Origin: Denitrovibrio sp.
Lineage (GTDB): Bacteria > Chrysiogenota > Deferribacteres > Deferribacterales > Geovibrionaceae
Direction of reading: 5' to 3'
Length of the DNA: 64,000 bases
Assembly: GCA_002869185.1 (NCBI GenBank)
Contig: PKTN01000003.1
Location: forward strand, 62,001 to 126,000
Numbering within the stretch: position 1 is the first letter of the stretch; every line of letters starts with the position of its first letter. The position numbers and the translations under genes are program-made. Positions 54,301-62,774 of the stretch are shown piece after piece. Below the pieces are notes generated by a model that saw nothing but the letters and a program-made list of their open reading frames with translations, searched no databases and was not told the origin of the DNA.

Positions 54301-54654
54301 ATGGTTAATATGAAAAATCTAAAAATCCTTATTGTTGAGGATGATCCTATCATTAGATTTACGATGTCAAAGATGTTGGGAAAAATCTTTTCAACAATAG
54401 TAGTCGCAGAAAATGGTAAGCACGGTCTGGATCTTGTGGCAGAAGAAGATTTTGATGTGATAGTAACAGACCTACAGATGCCTGTGATGGATGGGTACGA
54501 GATGATTAAAGAGTTGAGAAATGTTGGCGTGAAGACGCCTATAATCATTTGCAGTGCCTTTGTTTTTGAGGAGACCGATAAATACCAGTGTTCATGGCTT
54601 TCTAAACCTATACTAGTTGACGAGCTTATAGACTTGATAGACATTTCAGCTTAA
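54301..54654 (+). CDS. Single-domain response regulator
   Basis: This 117-residue receiver (start ATG 54301; ATG 54310 possible) has the acidic pair in IVEDDP, phospho-acceptor D57 in VTDLQMPVMDG and the Lys in LSKPILVDEL. It has no output domain. It is followed after 26 bases by a periplasmic binding protein and a histidine kinase, so the three form one signalling unit. The 270 bases upstream hold no gene. Confidence 0.9.
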   Translation: MVNMKNLKILIVEDDPIIRFTMSKMLGKIFSTIVVAENGKHGLDLVAEEDFDVIVTDLQMPVMDGYEMIKELRNVGVKTPIIICSAFVFEETDKYQCSWLSKPILVDELIDLIDISA

Positions 54655-54680
54655 AACTCTTTTATTTATTGGGAGATTTT

Positions 54681-55793
54681 ATGAGAAGATTTTTTATTAT
54701 AATAATTTTGCTGTCTCTGATTTCCTCATGTTCACGTGATAATAAGTCAATCGAAATAGGTCTCATAGGGGTATTGTCAGGCAGGTACTCTGAGGTTGGT
54801 GTCGCTTCCAGAAATGGAGCAGAGCTGGCTGTGGAAGTTATTAATAGGTCAGGCGGAATCAATGGACGGATGTTAAATATTACATCCATTGACGATAAGA
54901 ATGACAAGAAAACTGCTGTACAAGCTTTTGAAAAACATATCGAAGCAGGAAGATCGTTTATCATTGGTCCTAATATAAGCCACCTCGCTGATGAGACAAA
55001 ACAATATGCCAATAATGATAACATTCTAATTATTAGTCCAACTATGAGTACGGATAGATTGAGTGGTATAGAAGATAATTTCTTTAGAGTGATAAGTGTA
55101 ACTAGCGCTGAGGGTACAGCTATAGCTGATCAAGCTATCAAGATGAACCTTAAGAGGGCGGTTGTTGTGTATGACGTGTCTAATGCTGAATATACTCAGC
55201 CTATATATAAAAGATTTAGAGCACGCTTTGAAAGTGATGTAAAACGTAAAATTGTATTTGCAAAACAAGTAAGCAAGGAAGTAAAAGAAAATTATCTAGA
55301 TTTAACTAAACATATCTTATCTGAAAAGCCTGACGTGGTACTCATTCTGACCACTGCGATTGATGCTGCACATTTATCACAACAGATTCGAAAGAGTAAC
55401 TCCGATGTTAAGCTTTTAGCATGCAGATGGGCGAAGACTCTGGATATTATATCTCAGGGTGGGCGGTCGGTTGAAGGGATGGTGCTTACATCTATGTATA
55501 CCGCAAAAGATAGGACTCCGAAATATTTGGAGTTTTTTGATCTGTATCAGCAAAAATATAACACTAAACCATCCTTTGTCTCGGTATATGCCTATGAGGC
55601 GGTGATGGTACTTGCTGAGTCGATGAAAAGATCAAAGTCGATTAACGTTAAGAGTGTAAGAGGTCAATTACTCGCAATAAAGAAGTTTAAAGGACTTGAA
55701 GAAGAGATCGTTATAAATAAGTATGGCGATGCTGAAAGAGAGACATCGCTAGTTATTATTAAAGATGGAAAATTTGAGGTAATTAATGAATAA
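54681..55793 (+). CDS. Periplasmic branched-chain-amino-acid-type binding lipoprotein
   Basis: The 370-residue protein has a lipoprotein signal (lipobox LISSC, Cys at about 18) and a Leu/Ile/Val-binding (Peripla_BP_6) fold: IEIGLIGVLSGRYSEVGVAS, EVINRSGGINGRMLNI and FIIGPNISHLADETKQYA. No ABC-transporter permease or ATPase genes follow. Instead it overlaps a sensor kinase gene by 8 bases, so it probably acts as the ligand receptor for that kinase. Confidence 0.9.
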   Translation: MRRFFIIIILLSLISSCSRDNKSIEIGLIGVLSGRYSEVGVASRNGAELAVEVINRSGGINGRMLNITSIDDKNDKKTAVQAFEKHIEAGRSFIIGPNISHLADETKQYANNDNILIISPTMSTDRLSGIEDNFFRVISVTSAEGTAIADQAIKMNLKRAVVVYDVSNAEYTQPIYKRFRARFESDVKRKIVFAKQVSKEVKENYLDLTKHILSEKPDVVLILTTAIDAAHLSQQIRKSNSDVKLLACRWAKTLDIISQGGRSVEGMVLTSMYTAKDRTPKYLEFFDLYQQKYNTKPSFVSVYAYEAVMVLAESMKRSKSINVKSVRGQLLAIKKFKGLEEEIVINKYGDAERETSLVIIKDGKFEVINE

Positions 55794-57978
55794 GCGAAAG
55801 ACTATCAAAGGCTTACTTATTCAATATATGTTGATAGGGATGGTTAGTATCTTTGCTGTTGCCGTAACATCTATGAGTATTATCTCTTCGCATATGCAAG
55901 ATGAGATGGGAGATAAGGGTAAGAAGATTGTTGAGGTTCTAAGCAATAGTATCAATACAAGCTTAGAACACCCGCTGGATGATCTTTACAGCTTAAAGGA
56001 GCTTATAGAAGACGAAAATATTATTGCAGATATTGGGGATTTATTGAGCAATATTGTAAACAATAGAGATCATTTTGCTGCAATACAACTTGTATATTTT
56101 AACGGAGAAGTTACAGAAGTTTCTCCCTACAGAGAAGAGTTTTTAGGGATAGATGTTTCGAGGCAGGAGTATTTTATAAACTCTATTAAGAGCAATGAGC
56201 CTTATTGGTCGTCAACTCTCCTTTCTGCACAGCTTGATAGACCGTTTGTAAGTCTCTCTTTGAAGACTCAAAAGGGACTGTTGGTCGCCTTCTTGCTTCC
56301 AGAAACGATTCTAGACCATGTTCAAAAGCTCGTTAATCTTAGTAAAAGTTACATAACAGTATCTGATAGAACCGGCGTTTTTATTGTGCACCCATATGAA
56401 GAGAAGGTAAGTGAGAGAGTAAATGATCCATATTTTAATAAGCTAAAGAGCGATTACTATAAAGGCTCCAAAGAGAGCATCGAGAATATTGATGGTGACC
56501 AGATGCTTGTGTATGTTGAGTTTATCGAATCTCTTGGCTGGATGATAAAGTTTCATCAATCTCTGGAGATAGTATTAAAGCCTATATATAGAATTTTGCT
56601 TGTTTTGGGCTTGTTGGCTATTACTACAACAATAATTTTTGCACTTTTTGCTTCTGGTCAGCTTGTGAAAGTAAGTACGTCTCTTGAGAATATTATCCAA
56701 AATACTGTAAAGGTTGCTGATGGTGATTATGATGTTCATTTGCAGGAGACTAGCTTCGTTGATCTGAACAGTGTGATCAATTCATTTAATGTGATGGCAA
56801 GTTCGCTATCTGAAAGGGAGCGAGAGCTTGTTCAGCTTAATAAAAGAATTCAGACTAACCTGGATAGGTTGACACATGCGGATCATACTTTTAAGACTCT
56901 GCTAGAAAGTACCACAGGTAGGTACGGTCAGGAATTTATGGATAACCTGACTCGCGAGATTGCAGGTTGGTTTGGTGTAGATGCTGTCATAGTGAGTAAA
57001 TTTGATTATGAGACTGGTGTAGCTACAGCAGTCGCTATGAATATGGATGGAAAAAAGGTTGAGGGCTATCAGTATCCTATTAAGGGGAGTCCATGTGAGA
57101 GGGTTGCTGAGGACGGCTTTGGATTCTTTGGTAAAGACGTTATAAATCTATTTCCAGAAGATGAAGATTTGCAAAAGTTTCATGCAGAGGCATATCTAGG
57201 TGTTCCTATGAAGAACGCTGGTGGAGAAGTTAAAGGTATTATTTGTGCTATCAGTAAGGATCCTATGACTCTTCCTGAATGGGGACAGGACTTTATGACG
57301 ATCACTGCTTCTAAGGTTATTGCTGAGATGGAGAGGATGGACGCAGAGCGAAAGATAATAGAATCTCTCAAAGAGAAAGAGATTATGCTGAAAGAGATTC
57401 ATCATCGTGTAAAGAACAATATGCAGATAGTTATTGGTCTACTTAGTCTGCAGAAACAGGTTAGCGAACCTATAGTCGTTCATCAGTTAAATGAATCTAT
57501 AAACAGGATATATGTTATGGCTCTTGTGCACGAGCAATTATATAAGTCTAACGATCTCGCAAAGATTGAGGTTTCTGATTATGTTAAGTCGCTACTAGGG
57601 CATATTATTCATACGTCTAATATTGGGAAGCATATTGAGCTGAACACTGATATTGATTGTGTAAGTTTTTCTATAGAGGATATTATACATATTGGGCTTA
57701 TCGTTAATGAGCTTGTAACGAACTCTATAAAGCATGCATTTGCCACCACCGAGAATCCTAGACTGAGTGTTAGTATAAAAGATATGGTAGACAGTGTTGA
57801 GCTGATAGTTGCTGATAATGGAGTAGGGTTTCCTAGTGGTTTTAACTTCTCTTCATCAGAGACATTGGGTCTGCACCTTGTGGATAGTCTTAGTGGTTCA
57901 TTGAATGGTAAGATGTCTATATCTGAAAAAGGTACTGGTGCTACAATCAGGCTGAACATGGCAAGAAAGAGCATCTAG
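55786..57978 (+). CDS. Membrane sensor histidine kinase (dCache-HAMP-GAF-HisKA_2)
   Basis: A 730-residue kinase. In order: TM1 (about 12-33), extracytoplasmic double-Cache sensor (about 35-265), TM2 (about 270-292), HAMP (about 290-345), GAF (about 365-520), HisKA_2-type dimerisation domain with phospho-His 539 or 540 in KEIHHRVKNNMQ, and HATPase (about 625-730; VADNGVGFPSG). It is the end of the receiver/binding-protein/kinase unit. The partner is likely the single-domain receiver at 54301. The ligand is unknown; small organic compounds bound by the upstream protein are the best guess. Confidence 0.92.
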   Translation: MNKRKTIKGLLIQYMLIGMVSIFAVAVTSMSIISSHMQDEMGDKGKKIVEVLSNSINTSLEHPLDDLYSLKELIEDENIIADIGDLLSNIVNNRDHFAAIQLVYFNGEVTEVSPYREEFLGIDVSRQEYFINSIKSNEPYWSSTLLSAQLDRPFVSLSLKTQKGLLVAFLLPETILDHVQKLVNLSKSYITVSDRTGVFIVHPYEEKVSERVNDPYFNKLKSDYYKGSKESIENIDGDQMLVYVEFIESLGWMIKFHQSLEIVLKPIYRILLVLGLLAITTTIIFALFASGQLVKVSTSLENIIQNTVKVADGDYDVHLQETSFVDLNSVINSFNVMASSLSERERELVQLNKRIQTNLDRLTHADHTFKTLLESTTGRYGQEFMDNLTREIAGWFGVDAVIVSKFDYETGVATAVAMNMDGKKVEGYQYPIKGSPCERVAEDGFGFFGKDVINLFPEDEDLQKFHAEAYLGVPMKNAGGEVKGIICAISKDPMTLPEWGQDFMTITASKVIAEMERMDAERKIIESLKEKEIMLKEIHHRVKNNMQIVIGLLSLQKQVSEPIVVHQLNESINRIYVMALVHEQLYKSNDLAKIEVSDYVKSLLGHIIHTSNIGKHIELNTDIDCVSFSIEDIIHIGLIVNELVTNSIKHAFATTENPRLSVSIKDMVDSVELIVADNGVGFPSGFNFSSSETLGLHLVDSLSGSLNGKMSISEKGTGATIRLNMARKSI

Positions 57979-57987
57979 TATAATAAT

Positions 57988-58020
57988 AAAAAAGGGTCAG
58001 CAGAGATATCTACTGACCCT
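57988..58020 (-). terminator. Terminator of the cydAB operon
   Basis: AGGGTCAG (57993-58000) pairs with CTGACCCT (58013-58020). Reading on the minus strand, the stem is followed by a T-run. It ends the cyd operon after the small CydX-like gene. Confidence 0.75.
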
Positions 58021-58027
58021 GTATGTC

Positions 58028-58120
58028 TTATAGTAAGTTTGTCTTTTTAAGCAGAAAAACTGCTCCATAGTATGATACAACCACTGTTGAAACATACAAT
58101 AATATCAGTGCTAATTCCAT
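58028..58120 (-). CDS. CydX-like small membrane protein (30 aa)
   Basis: An ORF of 30 codons starts at ATG 58120, 10 bases after the cydB stop, with AGGGGTGAT as ribosome-binding site. It encodes MELALILLYVSTVVVSYYGA and ends FLLKKTNLL: one transmembrane helix with a short basic cytoplasmic end. It matches the position and size of CydX, the small subunit that stabilises cytochrome bd, although its sequence differs from the E. coli protein. A terminator follows at once. Confidence 0.7.
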   Translation of the reverse strand: MELALILLYVSTVVVSYYGAVFLLKKTNLL

Positions 58121-58130
58121 AGATCACCCC

Positions 58131-59261
58131 TTAGTAAGATTCCTCTTCCAGTACTTCGTTGAGAGTTATTTTCTCTCTATTCATCTGTTTCCATGTATAA
58201 GCTATGTACGCCAGTACGAAAGGTACCGTAAGGGCCACATAGGTCATCGCTGTCAGTGTGAAGTGACTTGATGAAGCATTAAAGATAGTCAGACTAGACT
58301 GAAGATCAGACTTCGAAGGATAAAAAGCAGTATTGTTGTATCCTGCGAGGAAGAACACTGCTAACCCTACTAGTACTGTGCCAAGTCCTGCTGGCCAGAT
58401 ACCTCTTGAGCTATTCTTAAATACTGTAATGAATACTGCCCATACAACAAGTAGTAGACCTGCAAGAAGCAGAACAATATTTATTGGTTGTAAAAGATTG
58501 CTTAAGTATTTACCTGCCACAAGTGTTACGACTCCGCCTTCGTCCACAGCAAAGCCCTTCATGAATAATAAGGAACCAAGCACATACAGCAGAAAAATAA
58601 GCTCAATTACAAAACTAACTGTTACAGATTTCTTTATTCTGGCTCTTAGTGATTCCGATTCTGAGAAATCTATACTGTTCAGAAGGTACATCCCACCGAG
58701 GATTCTAGCATTACAAACGAGGAATGCTCCAACGCTAAGGTTGAAAAGTGAGAAAGCAGCTTCAAGCCCCTTTAGTGGGTGTGTACAAGTTACTTGGTTA
58801 TAGTCATTGAGAGTGAAATTAGAACCTGTAAAGAATGTTCCAACAGCAGCCCCAATAAGCAGTATTCCAACGAAACCATTAATATGAAGGAATAGCTCAT
58901 ATGTGGTGTTTCCAAGGAAGTTGTTTGGCTTTTTGCGATATTCATAACTGACAGCCTGAATGATGAATGTGAACAGAATAACTATCCATACCCAGTAGGC
59001 GCCACCGAAACTAGTCGCATAAAACTTAGGGAATGCAGCAAAGAGTGCTCCACCAAAAAGAACGAGCGTGGTGAATGTGAGCTCCCATTTGCGTCCTAAT
59101 GAGTTTATTACAAGGCTTTTCTCATCCTCTGTTTTAGCTGTTTGCCAGATCAAAGTTTGTCCACCCTGAACAAATGTCATGAAAAGAAACAGTGAACCAA
59201 CAACGCTAACAATGAGCCACCAGAGAATTTGAAGTATTGATATATTTAGATTACCAATCAT
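58131..59261 (-). CDS. cydB: Cytochrome bd oxidase subunit II (CydB)
   Basis: A 376-residue membrane protein with about 8-9 helices and the CydB opening LQILWWLIVSVVGSLFLFM followed by TFVQGGQTL. It pairs with CydA in the bd-type quinol oxidase, which reduces oxygen at low levels. It starts at the end of cydA and is followed by the CydX-like gene. Confidence 0.95.
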   Translation of the reverse strand: MIGNLNISILQILWWLIVSVVGSLFLFMTFVQGGQTLIWQTAKTEDEKSLVINSLGRKWELTFTTLVLFGGALFAAFPKFYATSFGGAYWVWIVILFTFIIQAVSYEYRKKPNNFLGNTTYELFLHINGFVGILLIGAAVGTFFTGSNFTLNDYNQVTCTHPLKGLEAAFSLFNLSVGAFLVCNARILGGMYLLNSIDFSESESLRARIKKSVTVSFVIELIFLLYVLGSLLFMKGFAVDEGGVVTLVAGKYLSNLLQPINIVLLLAGLLLVVWAVFITVFKNSSRGIWPAGLGTVLVGLAVFFLAGYNNTAFYPSKSDLQSSLTIFNASSSHFTLTAMTYVALTVPFVLAYIAYTWKQMNREKITLNEVLEEESY

Positions 59262-60793
59262 TAGTGACCCTCCTCAAAACCGATTTTGATTTGTTTAAGC
59301 ATAATTTTGACCTCTGCGATCAAAAGTGCTGTGAAAAGTATAAGGAACATAAAGAATGTGATCTGAACGTTACCTGTAGAAAGGTTTGAAGTTGCTACAC
59401 CAACAGGTAGGAACTCGTTAATAGCCCATGGCTGTCTACCGACCTCTGCTACAATCCATCCAGCCTGAGAAGCGAGGAACCCTATAAACAAGCCTATGAC
59501 GCCAAAATTAAGGAGCCATTTCTTTTCTGCAACCTTGTCTTTCATTGTGTAGAAGATGAATAGTAGGAACATTATAGGTAACAATGTGCCTGCAAATACC
59601 ATCACGTGGAAGGCATAAAAAGAGAGCCAGACAGGAGGTACGGTGTCTTCTGGCTTGTCAAGATAACCAAAACCCATGTATTTTTCATTTTCTCTGAAAT
59701 CTGCCAGAGCAAGTTCAGCTTTTTCTACGTCACCGCTCTTTCTAGCTGATTTGTAATCGGCAAGTGCATTTATAGCATTCTTACCTATTTCTATTTTCTC
59801 GTTAGCTCCAACAATCCCTTCGCTAGAATTCCCGTATACAAGGTCGTCTATACCAGGAACAAAGCTAGAGTCTCTGTTAGCGAGAAGCGAGAGTAGACCA
59901 GGAATTTTTAAGCTGAATAAGAATGGATCTTGATCGTCGCCCGGTTTTTTAGAAGGGTTAAGCACGCCAAGTGCAACCAAAGGAGCATTCGCTTCACCTT
60001 TATATAGTCCTTCAAAAGCGGCAAGCTTCATAGGCTGAACCTGAGCAGCTTCATACGCTGCCTCGTCACCTGTCAGTGCGACCATCCCTGATGAAATAAG
60101 TCCAAATATTGCAGCTACAGCAATAGATTTTTTAGCCATATCTATGTGTCTCTTTTTGATAAGGTAAAAAGATGAGATGGTAATAACAAACAAGGAAGCA
60201 TATAGGAACCCTGAAGTAGATGCGTGGGTAAACTTTGATATTGCTACTGGGTTAGAAAGAACTTCCATGAAGTTACTCATTTCAAACCTTGCAGAATCAG
60301 GATTAAACGTCATTCCTATCGGGTTTTGCATCCAACCGTTAGCGACTAATATCCATAGAGCTGAGAGGTTTGAGCCTATAGCAACCATCCATGTGGAAAA
60401 CAGGTGAAATCTCTTACTTACTCTGTCCCAGCCGAAAAACATAACGGCAAAGAAAGTCGCCTCAAGGAAGAAAGCTACTATGCCTTCGATAGCTAGTGGC
60501 GCTCCAAAAATGTCACCTACCATCCATGAATAGTTTGACCAGTTTGTTCCAAACTCAAACTCTAGGATAAGACCTGTTGCAACACCTATTGCAAAGTTAA
60601 TACCAAATAGGGTCATCCAAAATCTAGTGATACGTTTCCATTTTTCGTCTGAGGTTCTTACGTATAAGGATTCGTAAAAAGCACAGAGAAAACTAAGCCC
60701 CAGTGTAAGAGGGACAAAAAGCCAATGATACATTGCTGTCAGAGCAAATTGAGCTCTTGACCAGTCAACCATAGCGAAATCAATAGTTGTCAT
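59261..60793 (-). CDS. cydA: Cytochrome bd oxidase subunit I (CydA)
   Basis: A 510-residue membrane subunit carrying the haems. The haem ligand H23 lies in LTAMYHWLFVPLTLG, and the quinol-side signature GRQPWAINEF is present near the end. GLSFLCAFYESLYVRTSDEKW and ASQAGWIVAEVG are further family segments. The Q-loop is intermediate in length. It lets the otherwise anaerobic host use or detoxify oxygen. It overlaps cydB by one base. Confidence 0.97.
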   Translation of the reverse strand: MTTIDFAMVDWSRAQFALTAMYHWLFVPLTLGLSFLCAFYESLYVRTSDEKWKRITRFWMTLFGINFAIGVATGLILEFEFGTNWSNYSWMVGDIFGAPLAIEGIVAFFLEATFFAVMFFGWDRVSKRFHLFSTWMVAIGSNLSALWILVANGWMQNPIGMTFNPDSARFEMSNFMEVLSNPVAISKFTHASTSGFLYASLFVITISSFYLIKKRHIDMAKKSIAVAAIFGLISSGMVALTGDEAAYEAAQVQPMKLAAFEGLYKGEANAPLVALGVLNPSKKPGDDQDPFLFSLKIPGLLSLLANRDSSFVPGIDDLVYGNSSEGIVGANEKIEIGKNAINALADYKSARKSGDVEKAELALADFRENEKYMGFGYLDKPEDTVPPVWLSFYAFHVMVFAGTLLPIMFLLFIFYTMKDKVAEKKWLLNFGVIGLFIGFLASQAGWIVAEVGRQPWAINEFLPVGVATSNLSTGNVQITFFMFLILFTALLIAEVKIMLKQIKIGFEEGH

Positions 60794-60805
60794 GTTCTCT
60801 CCTTA

Positions 60806-61024
60806 TTAGTTAGTTATATTTGTTATCTGATCAATCACATAATCATACTTCTGCACATCGTTATCGAATTTATTATCGAGGTATCCTTGGAAGAAGAAGA
60901 TTTTTAGAACAAGGAACATTACAGCTAATTTAATAATGATGACCTTCCATAAAGTTTTACAGACAGTCATGGATTTAAACCCTTGGCTGTAAAACTGAAT
61001 AATTTTTGAAATATTATGAAACAT
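60806..61024 (-). CDS. DUF4492 small membrane protein upstream of cydAB
   Basis: A 72-residue protein with one membrane helix (about 25-45) and the DUF4492 pattern IIQFYSQGFKSMTVCKTLW and IKLAVMFLVLKIFFF. ATG 61024 is chosen for the GGTGAGG just upstream; a GTG at 61033 would give three more residues. It is 12 bases from cydA. Genes of this family recur before cydA in several anaerobe lineages; a role in cytochrome bd assembly or function is inferred. Confidence 0.85.
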   Translation of the reverse strand: MFHNISKIIQFYSQGFKSMTVCKTLWKVIIIKLAVMFLVLKIFFFQGYLDNKFDNDVQKYDYVIDQITNITN

Positions 61025-61431
61025 AATCCTCACCAGTTCTGTTATTGTTCTAGCCTATAGTCGCCTATAGATAATCCCATACGTTCATTACTAATGAGAG
61101 TATATATCTCTTTTTATAAAATGCAAATAGAATTTCTATTAAATTTATTTGAATATTATATATGATGTTTCGTATACTAATGATACTTTTATTGTATTAA
61201 TAACTTATGGGCGTAAGTCACTGTAGAGTTGTTACTATTATATAATGATTGGATTGTATTTACATGTTTTGACGTATAAATACTAAATTGGTATTAATAC
61301 GAATAAAGAGATAAATGTATGAAGTGTGTGAGTATTATATTGCAAGGATATTCCGAAATGTCTCTTATTGGCGAGTATTTGAAAACATAATGATAGTCAG
61401 TATCATAGAAGATTGAATTGCTGGTGAACTA
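61025..61431. other. Non-coding region with cyd promoter candidate
   Basis: This AT-rich gap of about 400 bases has no gene on either strand. It holds a minus-strand promoter candidate (TTGCAT 61126-61121, TATACT 61104-61099, 16-bp spacing) for the cyd operon, a tandem CTATAGGC repeat near the start, and an inverted repeat ACTTA-N6-TAAGT at 61203-61218 that could be a redox-regulator site. Nothing else was recognised. Confidence 0.4.
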
Positions 61432-61932
61432 TTATTTCTTTGAGAATGGATGGTCTGGAGCTATAGCAGTGACTACTAGAGCTACTGTTATACCTAGAGC
61501 GACCTCAATAAATCTGTGTACTCCTATGCGCCATGCTGTCTCTGTGTGAGGCAAGAGTATTATGATGGCATAAGTGACACCTGCGAATCTGAACGCACTT
61601 AGAACTAGATGTAGCCCTGAGCAGATTAGCCCCATTATGAATATTCCAACTCCAAGTATGACAGGTAGAGGGAGATTTACCTCATACAGTAATCCTGCTA
61701 GTAGGGTTCCTACCACAGTACCTATTAGTCGTTGTTTTGATGTGTCCCATGATGAACCTAGGGTAGACTGCATAACGATGATGGTAGTGATAGGGGCCCA
61801 GTATATCTCTCCCATGTTTAAGAAGGATGCAATACTTAGAGCCAATGTTGCTGCTATTGCTGTAGTCGCTGAATGTATTAACCAAACATTTTTTGATGAT
61901 GATGTTATAAATCGCATACCTTTTCTGATCAT
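61432..61932 (-). CDS. FUSC/aromatic-acid-exporter-like membrane protein
   Basis: A membrane protein of 166 residues with about 5-6 helices and the FUSC-type pattern WAPITTIIVMQSTLGSSWD, followed by KQRLIGTVVGTLLAG. It corresponds to the N-terminal membrane half of larger FUSC proteins and lacks the soluble domain. ATG 61932 is favoured by GGAG eight bases upstream; the frame extends to 62013 without a good site. Substrate unknown. Confidence 0.78.
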   Translation of the reverse strand: MIRKGMRFITSSSKNVWLIHSATTAIAATLALSIASFLNMGEIYWAPITTIIVMQSTLGSSWDTSKQRLIGTVVGTLLAGLLYEVNLPLPVILGVGIFIMGLICSGLHLVLSAFRFAGVTYAIIILLPHTETAWRIGVHRFIEVALGITVALVVTAIAPDHPFSKK

Positions 61933-62085
61933 TCGAAGACTCCATTTATAAAACTGAAACAATTGCGAGATATGTTTTATTATACTCTTAAGATGGACAA
62001 ACTCTACTATCATTCAAGTGGAAATATCAATATCTTTTTATAAATATAATTATCTAAGAAAATGAATTAATCACATTTTAGAAGC

Positions 62086-62691
62086 CTATATGATCGGTGG
62101 TTTTTCTATAGCGTTGTGAGGGCAGTGTTCATAGCATCTCCCACATTCTACGCAATATTGAGGGTCTATCTTGTATATGTCACCTTCGTTGATTGTCCTT
62201 GTAGGGCATGCGTCCTTACATATGCCACAAGCAGTACAATCTTCTGTTATGAAATAACCTAGTTGGTCGATCTCACCTTCGTACCCGAAAGAGAATCGCT
62301 TACGCAGTGGATGCTCCGTAGATAAATCATAAAGTTCCCCTTTGCACTTAATCAGGCAGAAAACATCGAGGATATCATTCTTTTTTCCCGGGTATATGTG
62401 GCTTAGGATAGGATTTTCTTTAAATATTTTTTCTCGCTTCTCTTCACCAATAAACTCGATAGGGCCGTATGCTCTTACGGATAGGTAGTCAGAGTTCATT
62501 GCTGTAATTGCTATGAATGGATTAGTTTTCAGTTGTCTATAAAAGTGCTTCCCTCTGCCAGTTACAAAGTAAAGCTTTTCTTCTTCGTGGAGCATTACAT
62601 CTATGATACGGGAATATGGTATACAATTTTCTGAGGTTGCTATTGAGACAGACTTTAGGTCTCTTAGAAACTGCAATGGGTGGATGTTCAT
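62086..62691 (-). CDS. Pyridoxamine-phosphate-oxidase-fold / ferredoxin fusion protein
   Basis: The 201 residues join an FMN-binding split-barrel domain (about 1-140; KLYFVTGRGKHFYRQLKTNP) to two [4Fe-4S] motifs at the C-terminus (CTACGICKDACP and CVECGRCYEHCP). Such fusions occur in anaerobes and suggest flavin-to-iron-sulfur electron transfer. The substrate is unknown. It stands alone. Confidence 0.85.
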   Translation of the reverse strand: MNIHPLQFLRDLKSVSIATSENCIPYSRIIDVMLHEEEKLYFVTGRGKHFYRQLKTNPFIAITAMNSDYLSVRAYGPIEFIGEEKREKIFKENPILSHIYPGKKNDILDVFCLIKCKGELYDLSTEHPLRKRFSFGYEGEIDQLGYFITEDCTACGICKDACPTRTINEGDIYKIDPQYCVECGRCYEHCPHNAIEKPPII

Positions 62692-62705
62692 ATGTGTGCT
62701 CCTAT

Positions 62706-62746
62706 AAAAAACAAAACCCCAACAACTTGATAGATGTCAGGGTTTT
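62706..62746 (-). terminator. Terminator after ilvD
   Basis: AAAACCC (62713-62719) and GGGTTTT (62740-62746) form a stem; the minus strand then reads a T-run. Confidence 0.7.
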
Positions 62747-62774
62747 ACAAATATATTTCAACTATCAGTAGTTA

